The notes beneath the pieces were generated by a model. That model was given only the letters and a program-made list of their open reading frames with translations, was not told the origin of the DNA and did no database searches. Shown one piece after another: positions 18,508 through 26,516 of a DNA stretch of 64,000 bases. The stretch is taken from positions 16,133-80,132 of the IMG/VR virus record IMGVR_UViG_3300032116_000108; one strand, given 5' to 3'. The position numbers and the translations under genes were made by a program. The DNA comes from a virus. Every line of letters begins with the position of its first letter. Positions within the stretch are counted from its first letter, which is position 1.

Positions 18508-20367
18508 TTAGACAATTTCACATGCTCCACCGGCACACGCAGCTTCTCCTCGTAGGTCAGTGTTATCTTGTAACTCAATAACTTTTGTAAGATCAACATT
18601 TGATAGTGTTTTAACCAATCTTTCAAAATCTTCTTTCGTACAGTCTTCAAAAGGTGCTTGTGTATATGTTCCTCCGTTGTATGGTAATACTGAAAGTCCG
18701 TTATAAAAGTCTCTATTATTCCACATCCAATCACCAACTAATTCCCACTCATCTTCTTTAATTGAAACGGTTGCCGATACGTTGTGAGTATTTTGTCCGT
18801 TTCTATGACCAGGTTTGATCCATTCTTGAGATACTTTTTTAACTCTCTCTAACATCTGAAATACTGACTCATGTCTAACAATTGAACCTTCAGGTGCTCT
18901 TTGTGGAATAGTAATTACCGCAGTATCATGTGGTCTAAAGTATTCATCTTCAATCAACTCAGGGTGATTAATTGCCAAGTATGAATAGATTGATTCGTTT
19001 TTACCAACACGGATTCTTCTTAGGTAATAATCATTATGCCAAGCGTGAATACCTGATGATGTCCCTAATACTAAAGATGATGTTCCTGATGGTTTAACTG
19101 TTGTTGTTCTTGCAGATTTGTTAATTTTAATTAATGATGCAACTCTTTCGTTTTCTTCTTTAACTGCCTTAGCAGCCCTTTTCATGTCATAACCTAAAAC
19201 AACACCTGAACCAATACCTGTCATACCAACACCGATAAGTGCGTCTTTTTCGGTTGTTCTTTTCCAAATATCTCTCAAGTAGTGAAAGTCAGTGTATCCT
19301 GCCTGTAAAGTACCAATGAATGATGCCGCTTTAACTCTTTTATCAAAATCTTCTTGTGATTCAATATCTGAAGCATTTACCTCACATAAATTACAGAATT
19401 GGAATGGTCTTAGTGCGATTTCACAACAAGGGTTTGTTCCCCAATCTTTATCGTTAGATAGATAAATTCCTGGTTCCCCTGCTCCTGATAATTCAATACG
19501 TTTCCACAAATCCATAAAGAATTCTTTTGTAATTTTGTGACGAAGAAGTACCGCTGAGTTATTTGCTCTACCTCTTTGTGCGTTTTGTTCCCACCAATTT
19601 CCTGACTTACAAGAAATCATTTCTTCATCGTCAGCCGAAAATAATGAAATAAGTGCCGCTCGTCTGATACCACCTGCAAGTACCGCGTCTGCAATATGAC
19701 AAACGATGTCGTGTGTTTCAATAGGTGTTAATCTTTCACCATCTTTTTTGTTATCCAAAACTTTAGTAATGTGGTGGATACAATCTTTTAATGGTTGAGG
19801 TCCGGGAGCCTTACCTCCTGATGTTACAAGCATCGCACCTTTTTGTCTAATATCTGAAAAATCAAACACAGGTGTTGATGATTTGTAACCTAAATACGAT
19901 TCCATTAATACTTTAATGGCATCTGCCCATCCTTCAATAGAGTCACCAATAAGATAACGTCTCGTTCTTTCAGGGTTTGGTTTTTTTATTTCTGGTAGTT
20001 TTTCAACGTGGTGTTTTTGAACTGAGTATCCAACTCCTGTTCCACCTAAAAGTAAAAACATTGTTTCAGAAAATGCATCTACGTGATCGATTGGCATATA
20101 TGCACAATTGTAGACTCTGTTTGGTGAGATTTCAATTGGTTTTCCACCAAATTGTAATGATCTCATAGATGGTAAAACTTTTTTGTCATACACCATTTTA
20201 TATACCTCTTCTATCTCATCTTTGATGTGGGGGTACTTACGTTGGTGCATCTCTTTGTTACGTGTTACCAACTCTTCCCAAGTCTCTCTCCTGTTTAATT
20301 CAGGTTGAAACTTAGCGTATTTCATAAAGACAGTAATGTCACTTAATATTTTTTGCGAAATATCCAT
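18508..20367 (-). CDS. nrdJ: Class II (adenosylcobalamin-dependent) ribonucleoside-triphosphate reductase
   Basis: 619 aa from ATG 20367 (a TTG nine bases earlier is possible). It makes dNTPs from NTPs using coenzyme B12, so needs neither oxygen nor a second subunit. Sequence signs are 'NRVYNCAYMPID', 'LLLGGTGVGYSVQ', 'GGIRRAALISLF', 'NPCCEIALRPFQFCNLCEVN' with the active-site Cys, 'VKPSGTSSLVLG', and a C-terminal 'CAGGACEIV' with the redox-shuttle Cys pair. Length and motifs match the monomeric RTPR type (Lactobacillus leichmannii-like) rather than T4 NrdA/NrdB. It closes the SSB-recombinase-nuclease-helicase operon and is followed by a hairpin. Its host must supply B12 or import it. Confidence 0.93.
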   Translation of the reverse strand: MDISQKILSDITVFMKYAKFQPELNRRETWEELVTRNKEMHQRKYPHIKDEIEEVYKMVYDKKVLPSMRSLQFGGKPIEISPNRVYNCAYMPIDHVDAFSETMFLLLGGTGVGYSVQKHHVEKLPEIKKPNPERTRRYLIGDSIEGWADAIKVLMESYLGYKSSTPVFDFSDIRQKGAMLVTSGGKAPGPQPLKDCIHHITKVLDNKKDGERLTPIETHDIVCHIADAVLAGGIRRAALISLFSADDEEMISCKSGNWWEQNAQRGRANNSAVLLRHKITKEFFMDLWKRIELSGAGEPGIYLSNDKDWGTNPCCEIALRPFQFCNLCEVNASDIESQEDFDKRVKAASFIGTLQAGYTDFHYLRDIWKRTTEKDALIGVGMTGIGSGVVLGYDMKRAAKAVKEENERVASLIKINKSARTTTVKPSGTSSLVLGTSSGIHAWHNDYYLRRIRVGKNESIYSYLAINHPELIEDEYFRPHDTAVITIPQRAPEGSIVRHESVFQMLERVKKVSQEWIKPGHRNGQNTHNVSATVSIKEDEWELVGDWMWNNRDFYNGLSVLPYNGGTYTQAPFEDCTKEDFERLVKTLSNVDLTKVIELQDNTDLRGEAACAGGACEIV

Positions 20368-20391
20368 TTTATTCAAATTTAATAATTTATT

Positions 20392-21774
20392 TTAAGATTC
20401 TTGTTGTTCTTTTTGTTTTTTTCTTTCTAACAGCTCCTTAATTCTGTTCCTATTCTTTTCTTCTTTTTGTTCCTCGTGGCCAAGGAATGTTACACTTTGT
20501 TCTGTATCTATCTCTAACATACCATTGTCAAACTTACAGTTCTCAAATATAATCCCATCTTTACCGATCCTTGATTTTGTGATTGCGATTGTTGCCAAGT
20601 TCATTTCTTTTTGTTGTAATGATTTTGCGACCGTGATAATAACGTGTCCAACTTGTGCCTTTTTAATAGAACCACCCATTTGATCTGTTGTTACAACCTC
20701 TGATGATATTGAATTTCTGTTACCTTGTGTTGCTGTCCATCCCGCAATATCCAACTCGTGACACATTGCTTCAAATCCTCGCATTACCGATCCTTCACTC
20801 TTCCATTCATCACCTAACATCTTGTCTGGTACTACACAATCAATATAATCTAAAATAATCATATCAACTTTTATCCCTTCGGCAATCATTTTTCTAACCT
20901 GATTTTTAATCTGATTCATAGTTACGGTATCAGATGCCAATTTTTTCATAATCAACTTATTTTTTCTTGTTGACTGAATTTCTTTGACTCTCTCAGTTAC
21001 TTCTTTTCTATTTTCAGAAAGGTCGTCGGGGTGTATTCCTGTCCAAAGTGTAAAGTGTTTTCTTTGGATAATTTTTGGGTTGTCTTCAAAAAATATCTGA
21101 AGAACGTTATACCCTAAGTTAAATGCGTGGTTAGCAATCTTTGTTGTGAACGTGGATTTACCAACACCGGTTGGTGCCAAAATAACACCGATTTCACCTT
21201 TAGCTAGACCACCTTTTAATAGGTTGTCAATACCAGGTACTCCAATTGGAATTGGGTGTCTATAATCGTCATCCAATACCTCATCAAGGTTAAAAAATAC
21301 ATCAGTAGTTCCCTTATCTACTTCACCAACTTGAAGTGCTCCCCTTACCATTTCTTCTAACTTATCATAACTCTCGAAATCACCTTTATCGATGATTGAT
21401 TGAGCCTTGGTCATTACTTTTTGGAGTTCTTGTTGTTTACAGAATTTAAGGGACTTTTCTTGAACAAAGATTGAGCCTTCGTCTGAGACGTTCTTAACCT
21501 GATCTAATGTGTCTAAAACGCTCTTTTGAGCCATCGGTGAACTAATTTCTGACTTAGTCAATTGTTCAAGGGTATCAAATGTCGGTGTATGCTCATATTT
21601 TGAATAATATTCTTTGATCATTTGACAAATAATCTTGAAATATTGGTTATCAAAATAATGAGGATCAATAACTTCAATTATGGAATTAGAGAAATCTTTG
21701 TAAGTAATTATGTTATTTAGTAATTGAATTTGAAAAGTATTTCCTAAGTATCCGAAGTTCTTTTTGTCTGACAT
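20392..21774 (-). CDS. Replicative DNA helicase, T4 gp41/DnaB-like
   Basis: 460 aa, similar to T4 gp41 (475 aa). RecA-type core: Walker A 'LAPTGVGKST' (residues ~199-207), Walker B 'VDMIILDYID' (303-312, Asp309), and 'VSMRGFE'-region helices followed by 'TQGNRNS' (sensor/motif H3-like) and 'QMGGSIKKAQVGH' (H4-like DNA-binding loop). The N-terminal ~150 residues are helical, as in DnaB. It would unwind the fork as a hexamer with the polymerase at 53026-55926; no primase is in the window. It lies between the 150-aa gene and the reductase in one operon, with a TATTTAT element 28 nt upstream. Confidence 0.92.
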   Translation of the reverse strand: MSDKKNFGYLGNTFQIQLLNNIITYKDFSNSIIEVIDPHYFDNQYFKIICQMIKEYYSKYEHTPTFDTLEQLTKSEISSPMAQKSVLDTLDQVKNVSDEGSIFVQEKSLKFCKQQELQKVMTKAQSIIDKGDFESYDKLEEMVRGALQVGEVDKGTTDVFFNLDEVLDDDYRHPIPIGVPGIDNLLKGGLAKGEIGVILAPTGVGKSTFTTKIANHAFNLGYNVLQIFFEDNPKIIQRKHFTLWTGIHPDDLSENRKEVTERVKEIQSTRKNKLIMKKLASDTVTMNQIKNQVRKMIAEGIKVDMIILDYIDCVVPDKMLGDEWKSEGSVMRGFEAMCHELDIAGWTATQGNRNSISSEVVTTDQMGGSIKKAQVGHVIITVAKSLQQKEMNLATIAITKSRIGKDGIIFENCKFDNGMLEIDTEQSVTFLGHEEQKEEKNRNRIKELLERKKQKEQQES

Positions 21775-21802
21775 ATTGTATAGATTTTTGTTCCTTGTTT
21801 TA

Positions 21803-21809
21803 ATAAATA
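21803..21809 (-). promoter_or_regulatory. TATTTAT upstream element
   Basis: TATTTAT 28 nt before the helicase ATG. This is the only such element inside the replication operon and may allow separate late expression of helicase and reductase, or may be chance. Confidence 0.3.
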
Positions 21810-21812
21810 TAG

Positions 21813-22265
21813 TTAAGCGAACGAATAATTAAGGTACTGATAAGATAAATTTTTCTCTGATAAAATGTCAGTTAACTCTCTTAAAATGTTTTTTATGTCT
21901 GGGCGTATATCCAGTGTATATCTTACCTTTGGCGGGTATAGTTTCGCGTCAATAATTCTATGACAAATTGTCTTGTTTCCAACCTTTAAGATTATGTTAA
22001 ATATCTCAGGTCCATCTGTGTTTGATGTTTCTAAAACGTTTGGGTCCTCTTCAATCTGGTATCTATTGTCTAACATATATACCATACACTTGTTTCTCAA
22101 TTTTGTTTGAAGTGACTCAGATAGATACTTAATGTACTCATATAATTCAACTGAACTTTCAGCCTTTTCATGATATCCTTTTACATTAAAAAATCTTTGT
22201 ACCACAAAATTGTTGTTAAGTGTAATCAGAAACTCAACCTTTGTTACATCATTCTGCTCTTTCAT
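21813..22265 (-). CDS. Replication-operon protein of unknown function
   Basis: 150 aa, no recognised family. It has alpha/beta sequence: 'VEFLITLNNNFVVQRFFNVKG' strands, a helical 'ELYEYIKYLSESLQTKL', then 'ICHRIIDAKLYPPKVRYTLD' and a C-terminal helix. It sits 4 nt after the FEN nuclease and 38 nt before the helicase, where T4-like phages often keep accessory replication factors. A replication role is inferred only from the operon. It is not obviously a gp59-type loader (too short, no matching motif seen). Confidence 0.6.
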   Translation of the reverse strand: MKEQNDVTKVEFLITLNNNFVVQRFFNVKGYHEKAESSVELYEYIKYLSESLQTKLRNKCMVYMLDNRYQIEEDPNVLETSNTDGPEIFNIILKVGNKTICHRIIDAKLYPPKVRYTLDIRPDIKNILRELTDILSEKNLSYQYLNYSFA

Positions 22266-22269
22266 AATT

Positions 22270-23277
22270 TTACTTTTTTGTTTTAAACTTTGTTTTTTCT
22301 TTTCTTGTTAACTTTAAAAATGGTTTTAAAAAATATACCCACTGATCGTCACCTTTTGGTAGGTATTTAAATAATCCGTCGTCCATCATCATCCGAATTA
22401 GATTCTTATATCCTCTTCCGTCAGGATCCAATGACTCAGAGTAATAAGCTTGTACTAATTCTTTTCCTTCTTCACTAATTAGTGGTTCCGATAAATCCAC
22501 AATCTTTTTATTGATTTCAAAAAACTCGTCACCAAATATACCTTCTTTTGTTTTACCCGTCAGTAAATTTTTTAAAGCGGTATTATCTTTTTGTTCTTTT
22601 AGAAGTTCTTCACCTCTTGTTAAAATATCGGTAAAAGAAACTTCTCTTTCAAGTAGCTCAGGAAATAATTTAACAATAGTCTTCTCACCTAAGTAGTATA
22701 TTCCATCTATATTATCTGATTTGTCACCAGATATTATCTTAAATGTTTTTACGTTATAGTGTGGAATTTCTATTTCGTGTAGTTTGATCTTATCTCCGTT
22801 CTTATAATACTTTTTGGTGTTAGGTGAATAGATTGTAACATCTTCAGAGATAAGTTGTGTGAGGTCTCTATCTCCACTGAAAATTGTTTTATCTTCGTCT
22901 TTTGAAATTTTGCAATAATATGCGATGAGGTCATCGGCTTCAGAGTTTTCAAATTCAACTTGTCTAACAAACATTTCTTCCAAGTATTCTTTTACTCTTT
23001 GTTTTTGTTTGTTAAATGATTGCTCTTTAAAATCTTCTGTAACCCCTTTTCGGTTAAGTTTGTATTTTGGGTAGATTAACCTTCTTTGTGAAGTACTTGT
23101 TTCTCCGTCCCAAAATACAACAACCTTGTTGAAGTTTTCGTCTTCTATGAACCTACGTAATGTGTTAAGGAAATGCCAAATACCTCCTACGTGCTCCGTA
23201 CCGTTAAAGTAATCTTTAACTCCGTGAAATCCAATTTTTAATAAATTATTCCCGTCTACTAATAGGGTTTTTGTCAT
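22270..23277 (-). CDS. 5'-3' exonuclease, T4 RNase H-like (FEN family)
   Basis: 335 aa, close to T4 RNase H (305 aa). The acidic metal-binding clusters of FEN nucleases are all present: 'LLVDGNNL' (Asp8), 'VFWDGE' (Asp57), 'SEADDLIAY' (Glu113, Asp115, Asp116), 'FSGDRDLTQL' (Asp136, Asp138) and 'SGDKSDNIDGI' (Asp185, Asp188) leading into the helix-three-turn-helix. It would remove RNA primers and flaps during lagging-strand synthesis. It lies 20 nt downstream of the UvsX-like gene in the replication operon. The C-terminal ~60 residues are Lys-rich and end 'KTKFKTKK'. Confidence 0.92.
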   Translation of the reverse strand: MTKTLLVDGNNLLKIGFHGVKDYFNGTEHVGGIWHFLNTLRRFIEDENFNKVVVFWDGETSTSQRRLIYPKYKLNRKGVTEDFKEQSFNKQKQRVKEYLEEMFVRQVEFENSEADDLIAYYCKISKDEDKTIFSGDRDLTQLISEDVTIYSPNTKKYYKNGDKIKLHEIEIPHYNVKTFKIISGDKSDNIDGIYYLGEKTIVKLFPELLEREVSFTDILTRGEELLKEQKDNTALKNLLTGKTKEGIFGDEFFEINKKIVDLSEPLISEEGKELVQAYYSESLDPDGRGYKNLIRMMMDDGLFKYLPKGDDQWVYFLKPFLKLTRKEKTKFKTKK

Positions 23278-23297
23278 TTCTGTAAATTACAGGGTTC

Positions 23298-24305
23298 TTA
23301 CTCAACTTCTTCTTTTTCTGCCTTTAAATCAAAGTCACCATCAACACCGATGATTTCTTTCCAATACTCAGCATATTCTTTTTTGTATTGTTCGATGGAT
23401 GCCTTTTCTTCAGACGCTTCTTTACCTGGTAAAAATCCATGTGGTGTTACAATTATTTTACCGTCCTCGAATCCAAGACCGTTGATGTGGTTTTTCATTA
23501 CGGACACTTTTGTTCTTGATGCAAACTTAACAGTTCTTTTGTCTTTAGTTGCGGTAATCTTTGTTGTTCCTGCACCTTTTTGATTTCCAAATAAGAAAAC
23601 TAAAGATGAGTTTAACCAAATTGCTTCACCACCTTTCGCCTTAATTTTTGGTTGACCAAATGGATTGTCAGGTAATTCTACCCAAGGCTGATTAACAATA
23701 ATCAAAGTGTTTTCATATTTTGAATCCGCTTTACGAGACCCTGAAATACGTTGGTTGATTCCCATTCCAATCTTGTCGGCTAAAACACTTGCATTGTGTT
23801 GTTTACCACCCTTACCTTCATAAGTCATCTTACATGGTACAGATCCAACAGAATCCCACATAATACATAGTGAATAGTCTAAATCGCCCTTTTCTTGTGC
23901 GTCTAACAAATCATTAATATAATCCGTAATTTGTTCAATGTAATCAAAGTTATTATTAAAGATATAAAAACCATCCCACTCTAATTCACCCGTTTCAGTA
24001 TCAACAACCTCATCACATTCAAACCCCATTAGTTTAGCATGTTCAAAGGACCATTTTTGTTCCGTAATAATGAACACAGGAAGTACACCTTTCTTTTGTG
24101 CGTCAACTGCCGTTTTAACTAAGGCGGTTGTTTTACCTGTATCACTATGACCTAAAAACATATTGATGTGTCCCATCGCAGGTCCCGGTAATCCAACAGC
24201 ATCTAAGAATGGTTCACCTAAATCAAAGAATCTTTGTGGTTTATATTTTGCTGACGTAGAAAACTTTTTCTTTAATGAACTAAAATCATTCTTTTTAATT
24301 GCCAT
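23298..24305 (-). CDS. uvsX: RecA/UvsX-like recombinase
   Basis: 335 aa. Walker A 'GHSDTGKTT' (52-60), catalytic 'TEQKWSFE' after strand 2, Walker B 'LCIMWDSVGS' (146-155, Asp151) and a DNA-binding-loop region 'MTYEGKGGKQHNASVLADKI'. The C-terminus is acidic, as in RecA family members. It catalyses strand exchange for recombination-dependent replication and repair. It overlaps the 97-aa gene upstream by 11 nt and follows the SSB gene in the same operon, the usual pairing for UvsX with gp32. UvsX is the nearest functional equivalent; bacterial RecA origin is not excluded. Confidence 0.92.
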   Translation of the reverse strand: MAIKKNDFSSLKKKFSTSAKYKPQRFFDLGEPFLDAVGLPGPAMGHINMFLGHSDTGKTTALVKTAVDAQKKGVLPVFIITEQKWSFEHAKLMGFECDEVVDTETGELEWDGFYIFNNNFDYIEQITDYINDLLDAQEKGDLDYSLCIMWDSVGSVPCKMTYEGKGGKQHNASVLADKIGMGINQRISGSRKADSKYENTLIIVNQPWVELPDNPFGQPKIKAKGGEAIWLNSSLVFLFGNQKGAGTTKITATKDKRTVKFASRTKVSVMKNHINGLGFEDGKIIVTPHGFLPGKEASEEKASIEQYKKEYAEYWKEIIGVDGDFDLKAEKEEVE

Positions 24306-24588
24306 TTTCTTCTTTTTGTTCGTTTAATATTTTTAACATGTCTTCAGTGATTTCAAACTTCTCATCTCTTTTGACATTATACTTGTAAACTGTTTCTAAC
24401 ATTTCAAGTTTATCTTTTGCGTTTGTCATTTTTTCAACAAACTTATCCATTTCTTCTAAGTGTTGTGGGTGTTCTCCAATACCAACGGAATTATTGAAAT
24501 AAATTAAAAGTGTTGCTTCGGCTTCAGCCATTTCTGACCTATATTTCAAGGTCAGGGCTTCATACATTTTTTGTGATATCTTATTCAT
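24295..24588 (-). CDS. Small helical protein between SSB and recombinase
   Basis: 97 aa, almost entirely helical and charged. A central 'YFNNSVGIGEHPQHLEEMD' loop looks conserved-type rather than random. It starts 12 nt after the SSB stop and overlaps the UvsX-like start by 11 nt, so it is translated with both. Its place suggests a recombination mediator (a UvsY role: loading recombinase onto SSB-coated DNA), but no UvsY motif is seen and this is inference from position and size only. Confidence 0.6.
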   Translation of the reverse strand: MNKISQKMYEALTLKYRSEMAEAEATLLIYFNNSVGIGEHPQHLEEMDKFVEKMTNAKDKLEMLETVYKYNVKRDEKFEITEDMLKILNEQKEENGN

Positions 24589-24600
24589 GTTTTAATAAAA

Positions 24601-25455
24601 TTAAAATGGTAATTCTTCTGATGGTTCATCATCCGCTTGTGGATCAACAATTGGTGTTTCTACTTTTGTTTCAGTTCCTCCACCAAGAGAAATTTCAGCC
24701 TCTTCTCCGTAAACATATTTTTTAAGTTCAGAACTCCACATTGGAGTCTCTCCTACTGCCACCGCTTCTAAATACTCAACAGGTTTTTTAGAGTAAACAT
24801 CTTTCCAAGTAAGTTCATCTACTAACCATCCGTCCATGATTTCTTTATCTGTGTGTACAGGTGCCGGATCATCATACATAATTGTTTGAACAACTGTGTA
24901 TTCTTTTCCTTGTGGTGTTTTTGCTTTGATCAATTCAATAATCAAATCACGTCCTTTTTCAGAATCAGTTAAATCACCTTTTGCTTTCCAAATAGGTAAG
25001 ATTTTATCTAACACACCTTCCTGTTTATAGTTGTGTTTGAATCTCCAAAACTTAACTCCGTCTTGTTCGTTATCACGATCAATAACTTTTACGATGTAGA
25101 ATAAACGTGAACGGTATTGAGATGCCAAATCTTTATCTTCTTTTTTCCCTGTGGAGATAAGTTCATTATAAACTTCCGTTAGTGGTGATCTTTCGTTGTC
25201 GTTTTTTTCAGGGTCATACAACTTAACCCATTGTCCATTAACTTGAATTTCGTGATACCAAACTTCTACGAATGGTGAAGAACCATCTTTTGTTGGTAGG
25301 ATACGAATTCTTCGTTGTGCAGATTTTTCGTTCTTTTGAAGAACGGCAGAAAAATACCTTTTCAATCTGTCTTCTTGTGAAATGTTTTGTTTTTGTGAAC
25401 TCGGTGTTGAGTTCTTTTCGTACTGTGCAAGTACTGCATCAATTGAATTTGCCAT
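24601..25455 (-). CDS. Single-stranded DNA-binding protein, T4 gp32-like
   Basis: 284 aa, near T4 gp32 (301 aa). The pattern 'RLKRYFSAVLQKNEKSAQRR' then 'VEVWYHEIQVNGQWVKLYDP' and 'LFYIVKVIDRD...VKFWRFKHNYK' matches the OB-fold core of phage gp32-like SSBs. The C-terminus is acidic and ends 'DDEPSEELPF', the protein-interaction tail typical of SSBs. It coats ssDNA and recruits recombinase and replisome. First gene of the replication operon, 39 nt downstream of a TTGACA/TATAAT promoter, which fits early, strong expression. Unlike T4 gp32, no Cys/His zinc site is visible. Confidence 0.9.
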   Translation of the reverse strand: MANSIDAVLAQYEKNSTPSSQKQNISQEDRLKRYFSAVLQKNEKSAQRRIRILPTKDGSSPFVEVWYHEIQVNGQWVKLYDPEKNDNERSPLTEVYNELISTGKKEDKDLASQYRSRLFYIVKVIDRDNEQDGVKFWRFKHNYKQEGVLDKILPIWKAKGDLTDSEKGRDLIIELIKAKTPQGKEYTVVQTIMYDDPAPVHTDKEIMDGWLVDELTWKDVYSKKPVEYLEAVAVGETPMWSSELKKYVYGEEAEISLGGGTETKVETPIVDPQADDEPSEELPF

Positions 25456-25494
25456 AGATTTTGTTTTTAATTTTTAACTCTTTTATCTATAACA

Positions 25495-25522
25495 ATTATA
25501 AGTGAATTTGGTAGAATGTCAA
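25495..25522 (-). promoter_or_regulatory. Sigma70-consensus promoter for the replication operon
   Basis: Minus strand reads TTGACA (25522-25517), a 16-nt spacer, then TATAAT (25500-25495). Both hexamers are perfect consensus. It lies directly downstream of the terminator at 25529-25549 and would start transcription near 25488, ~33 nt before the SSB ATG. A 'TTTG' overlapping the -35 also fits a Bacteroidota -33 box. Confidence 0.8.
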
Positions 25523-25528
25523 ATAAAA

Positions 25529-25549
25529 AAGGGACCTTTTGGGTCCCTT
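25529..25549 (-). terminator. Rho-independent terminator
   Basis: Minus-strand stem AAGGGACC / GGTCCCTT (8 bp, 5-nt loop) followed by a run of T. It begins 7 nt past the stop of the acidic coiled-coil gene and insulates that late-type cluster from the replication-operon promoter. Confidence 0.85.
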
Positions 25550-25555
25550 ATATTT

Positions 25556-26266
25556 TTACATTTCTTCTTCATCATCATAAATATTGAAGGTTTTTTTAAT
25601 TTCTCCTGGTGAGAAATTTTCAACTTCGTCAGATGTTAAAATATATTCATTTTTTCCTGACTTTTCCATATCTACTTTTTTATCATCAAAAAAATCGGTT
25701 AGTTTTTGATTATATGGGTAAGAGTCTAAAGATCTTAACATTAGTTTTTCTTCAGGTGTTTTATCTCTATATCTATCAAATTTTTTCTCTAAGTTTTCAA
25801 TTTTACTTAAAATTTGATCCATGCTTTGTAATTTAGATTGCAATTCGTCCAATTTAGAAATCATGTCGTCCATAAACCCATCCTGTTTATCTTTAATTTC
25901 TTGTTGTGTTGTAACTAAATCAGTGATGTCAATTTCTTCAGATTCCTCTTCACCCCCTTCAGCACCTTCGGTTTCAGCACCTACTTCTTCAACATCAGGA
26001 TCGTTTGCAACATCTACAGGTTCAGGCACTTCAGTCCCTCCTGTTGGTGGTGCACCTGCGTCTCCACCAGGTGCCGGTGCCCCTGCATCTGCAGGTGGTG
26101 GCACATCACCAATAGGACCCTCTTCTCCACCTGGAGGTGCTGCAGGATCTGCCGGTGGTTCAGCCGGTGGTTCTTGTTCATTAAGAATATATCTGTTTAT
26201 ATTTTTAATTCTTTGTATTTCTTGTAAAATCTTTTTATCTACACTCATTTTAATATTTTTAACCAT
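25556..26266 (-). CDS. Acidic, Pro/Ala/Gly-rich disordered protein with coiled coil and targeting-like leader
   Basis: 236 aa from ATG 26266; an ATG at 26248 ('MSVDKKILQEIQRI') is an equally good start. Residues ~7-30 are a basic amphipathic leader ending 'YILNE', an L-x-E site. Residues ~31-110 are Pro/Ala/Gly/Glu-rich and surely disordered ('AEPPADPAAPPGGEEG'). Residues ~125-165 form a coiled coil ('MISKLDELQSKLQSMDQIL'). The C-terminus is acidic. Function is unknown; the leader and composition suggest an internal head or scaffold-type protein, as in T4 prohead core proteins, by analogy only. It ends at a strong terminator and overlaps the 75-aa gene by 8 nt. Confidence 0.6.
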   Translation of the reverse strand: MVKNIKMSVDKKILQEIQRIKNINRYILNEQEPPAEPPADPAAPPGGEEGPIGDVPPPADAGAPAPGGDAGAPPTGGTEVPEPVDVANDPDVEEVGAETEGAEGGEEESEEIDITDLVTTQQEIKDKQDGFMDDMISKLDELQSKLQSMDQILSKIENLEKKFDRYRDKTPEEKLMLRSLDSYPYNQKLTDFFDDKKVDMEKSGKNEYILTSDEVENFSPGEIKKTFNIYDDEEEM

Positions 26267-26486
26267 TCAATAATGTTTTCACACCTGTTGGTGTTTCTAC
26301 CTTTAATGTTCTATTTGTTTTAAGAGTATTGTCTACCCTCTCTATTAAACCATCTTTCATTCTAATGGTATAACAATCACCAGTATCCAAATCACAAACT
26401 TGTTTGTGGTCAGCATCTATTTGTTTTTCAGATAATCTAGTATCTTTTTTCAAATAATCATCTAATAAATTTTTAATATTGCTCAT
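26259..26486 (-). CDS. Small hypothetical protein
   Basis: 75 aa: a helical N-terminus 'MSNIKNLLDDYLKK' with 'RLSE' at 17-20, then a beta part 'CDLDTGDCYTIRMKDGLIER' and 'LKVETPTGVKTLLNG'. No family recognised. The TATTTAT element 13 nt upstream of the ATG and the 8-nt overlap with the next gene support it being real and co-expressed with the acidic protein. The Cys pair could be structural. Confidence 0.55.
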   Translation of the reverse strand: MSNIKNLLDDYLKKDTRLSEKQIDADHKQVCDLDTGDCYTIRMKDGLIERVDNTLKTNRTLKVETPTGVKTLLNG

Positions 26487-26499
26487 AGTTTTTTTTATT

Positions 26500-26506
26500 A
26501 TAAATA
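26500..26506 (-). promoter_or_regulatory. TATTTAT upstream element
   Basis: TATTTAT 13 nt before the ATG at 26486, in the short gap after the hub gene. Confidence 0.4.
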
Positions 26507-26516
26507 TATCGTTATT

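Noticed and set aside
25821-26273. Plus-strand Ser/Gly/Ala-rich 150-aa frame
   Set aside because: Exact antisense of the Pro/Ala/Gly-rich gene; its low complexity mirrors that gene, and no start signal or element is upstream.
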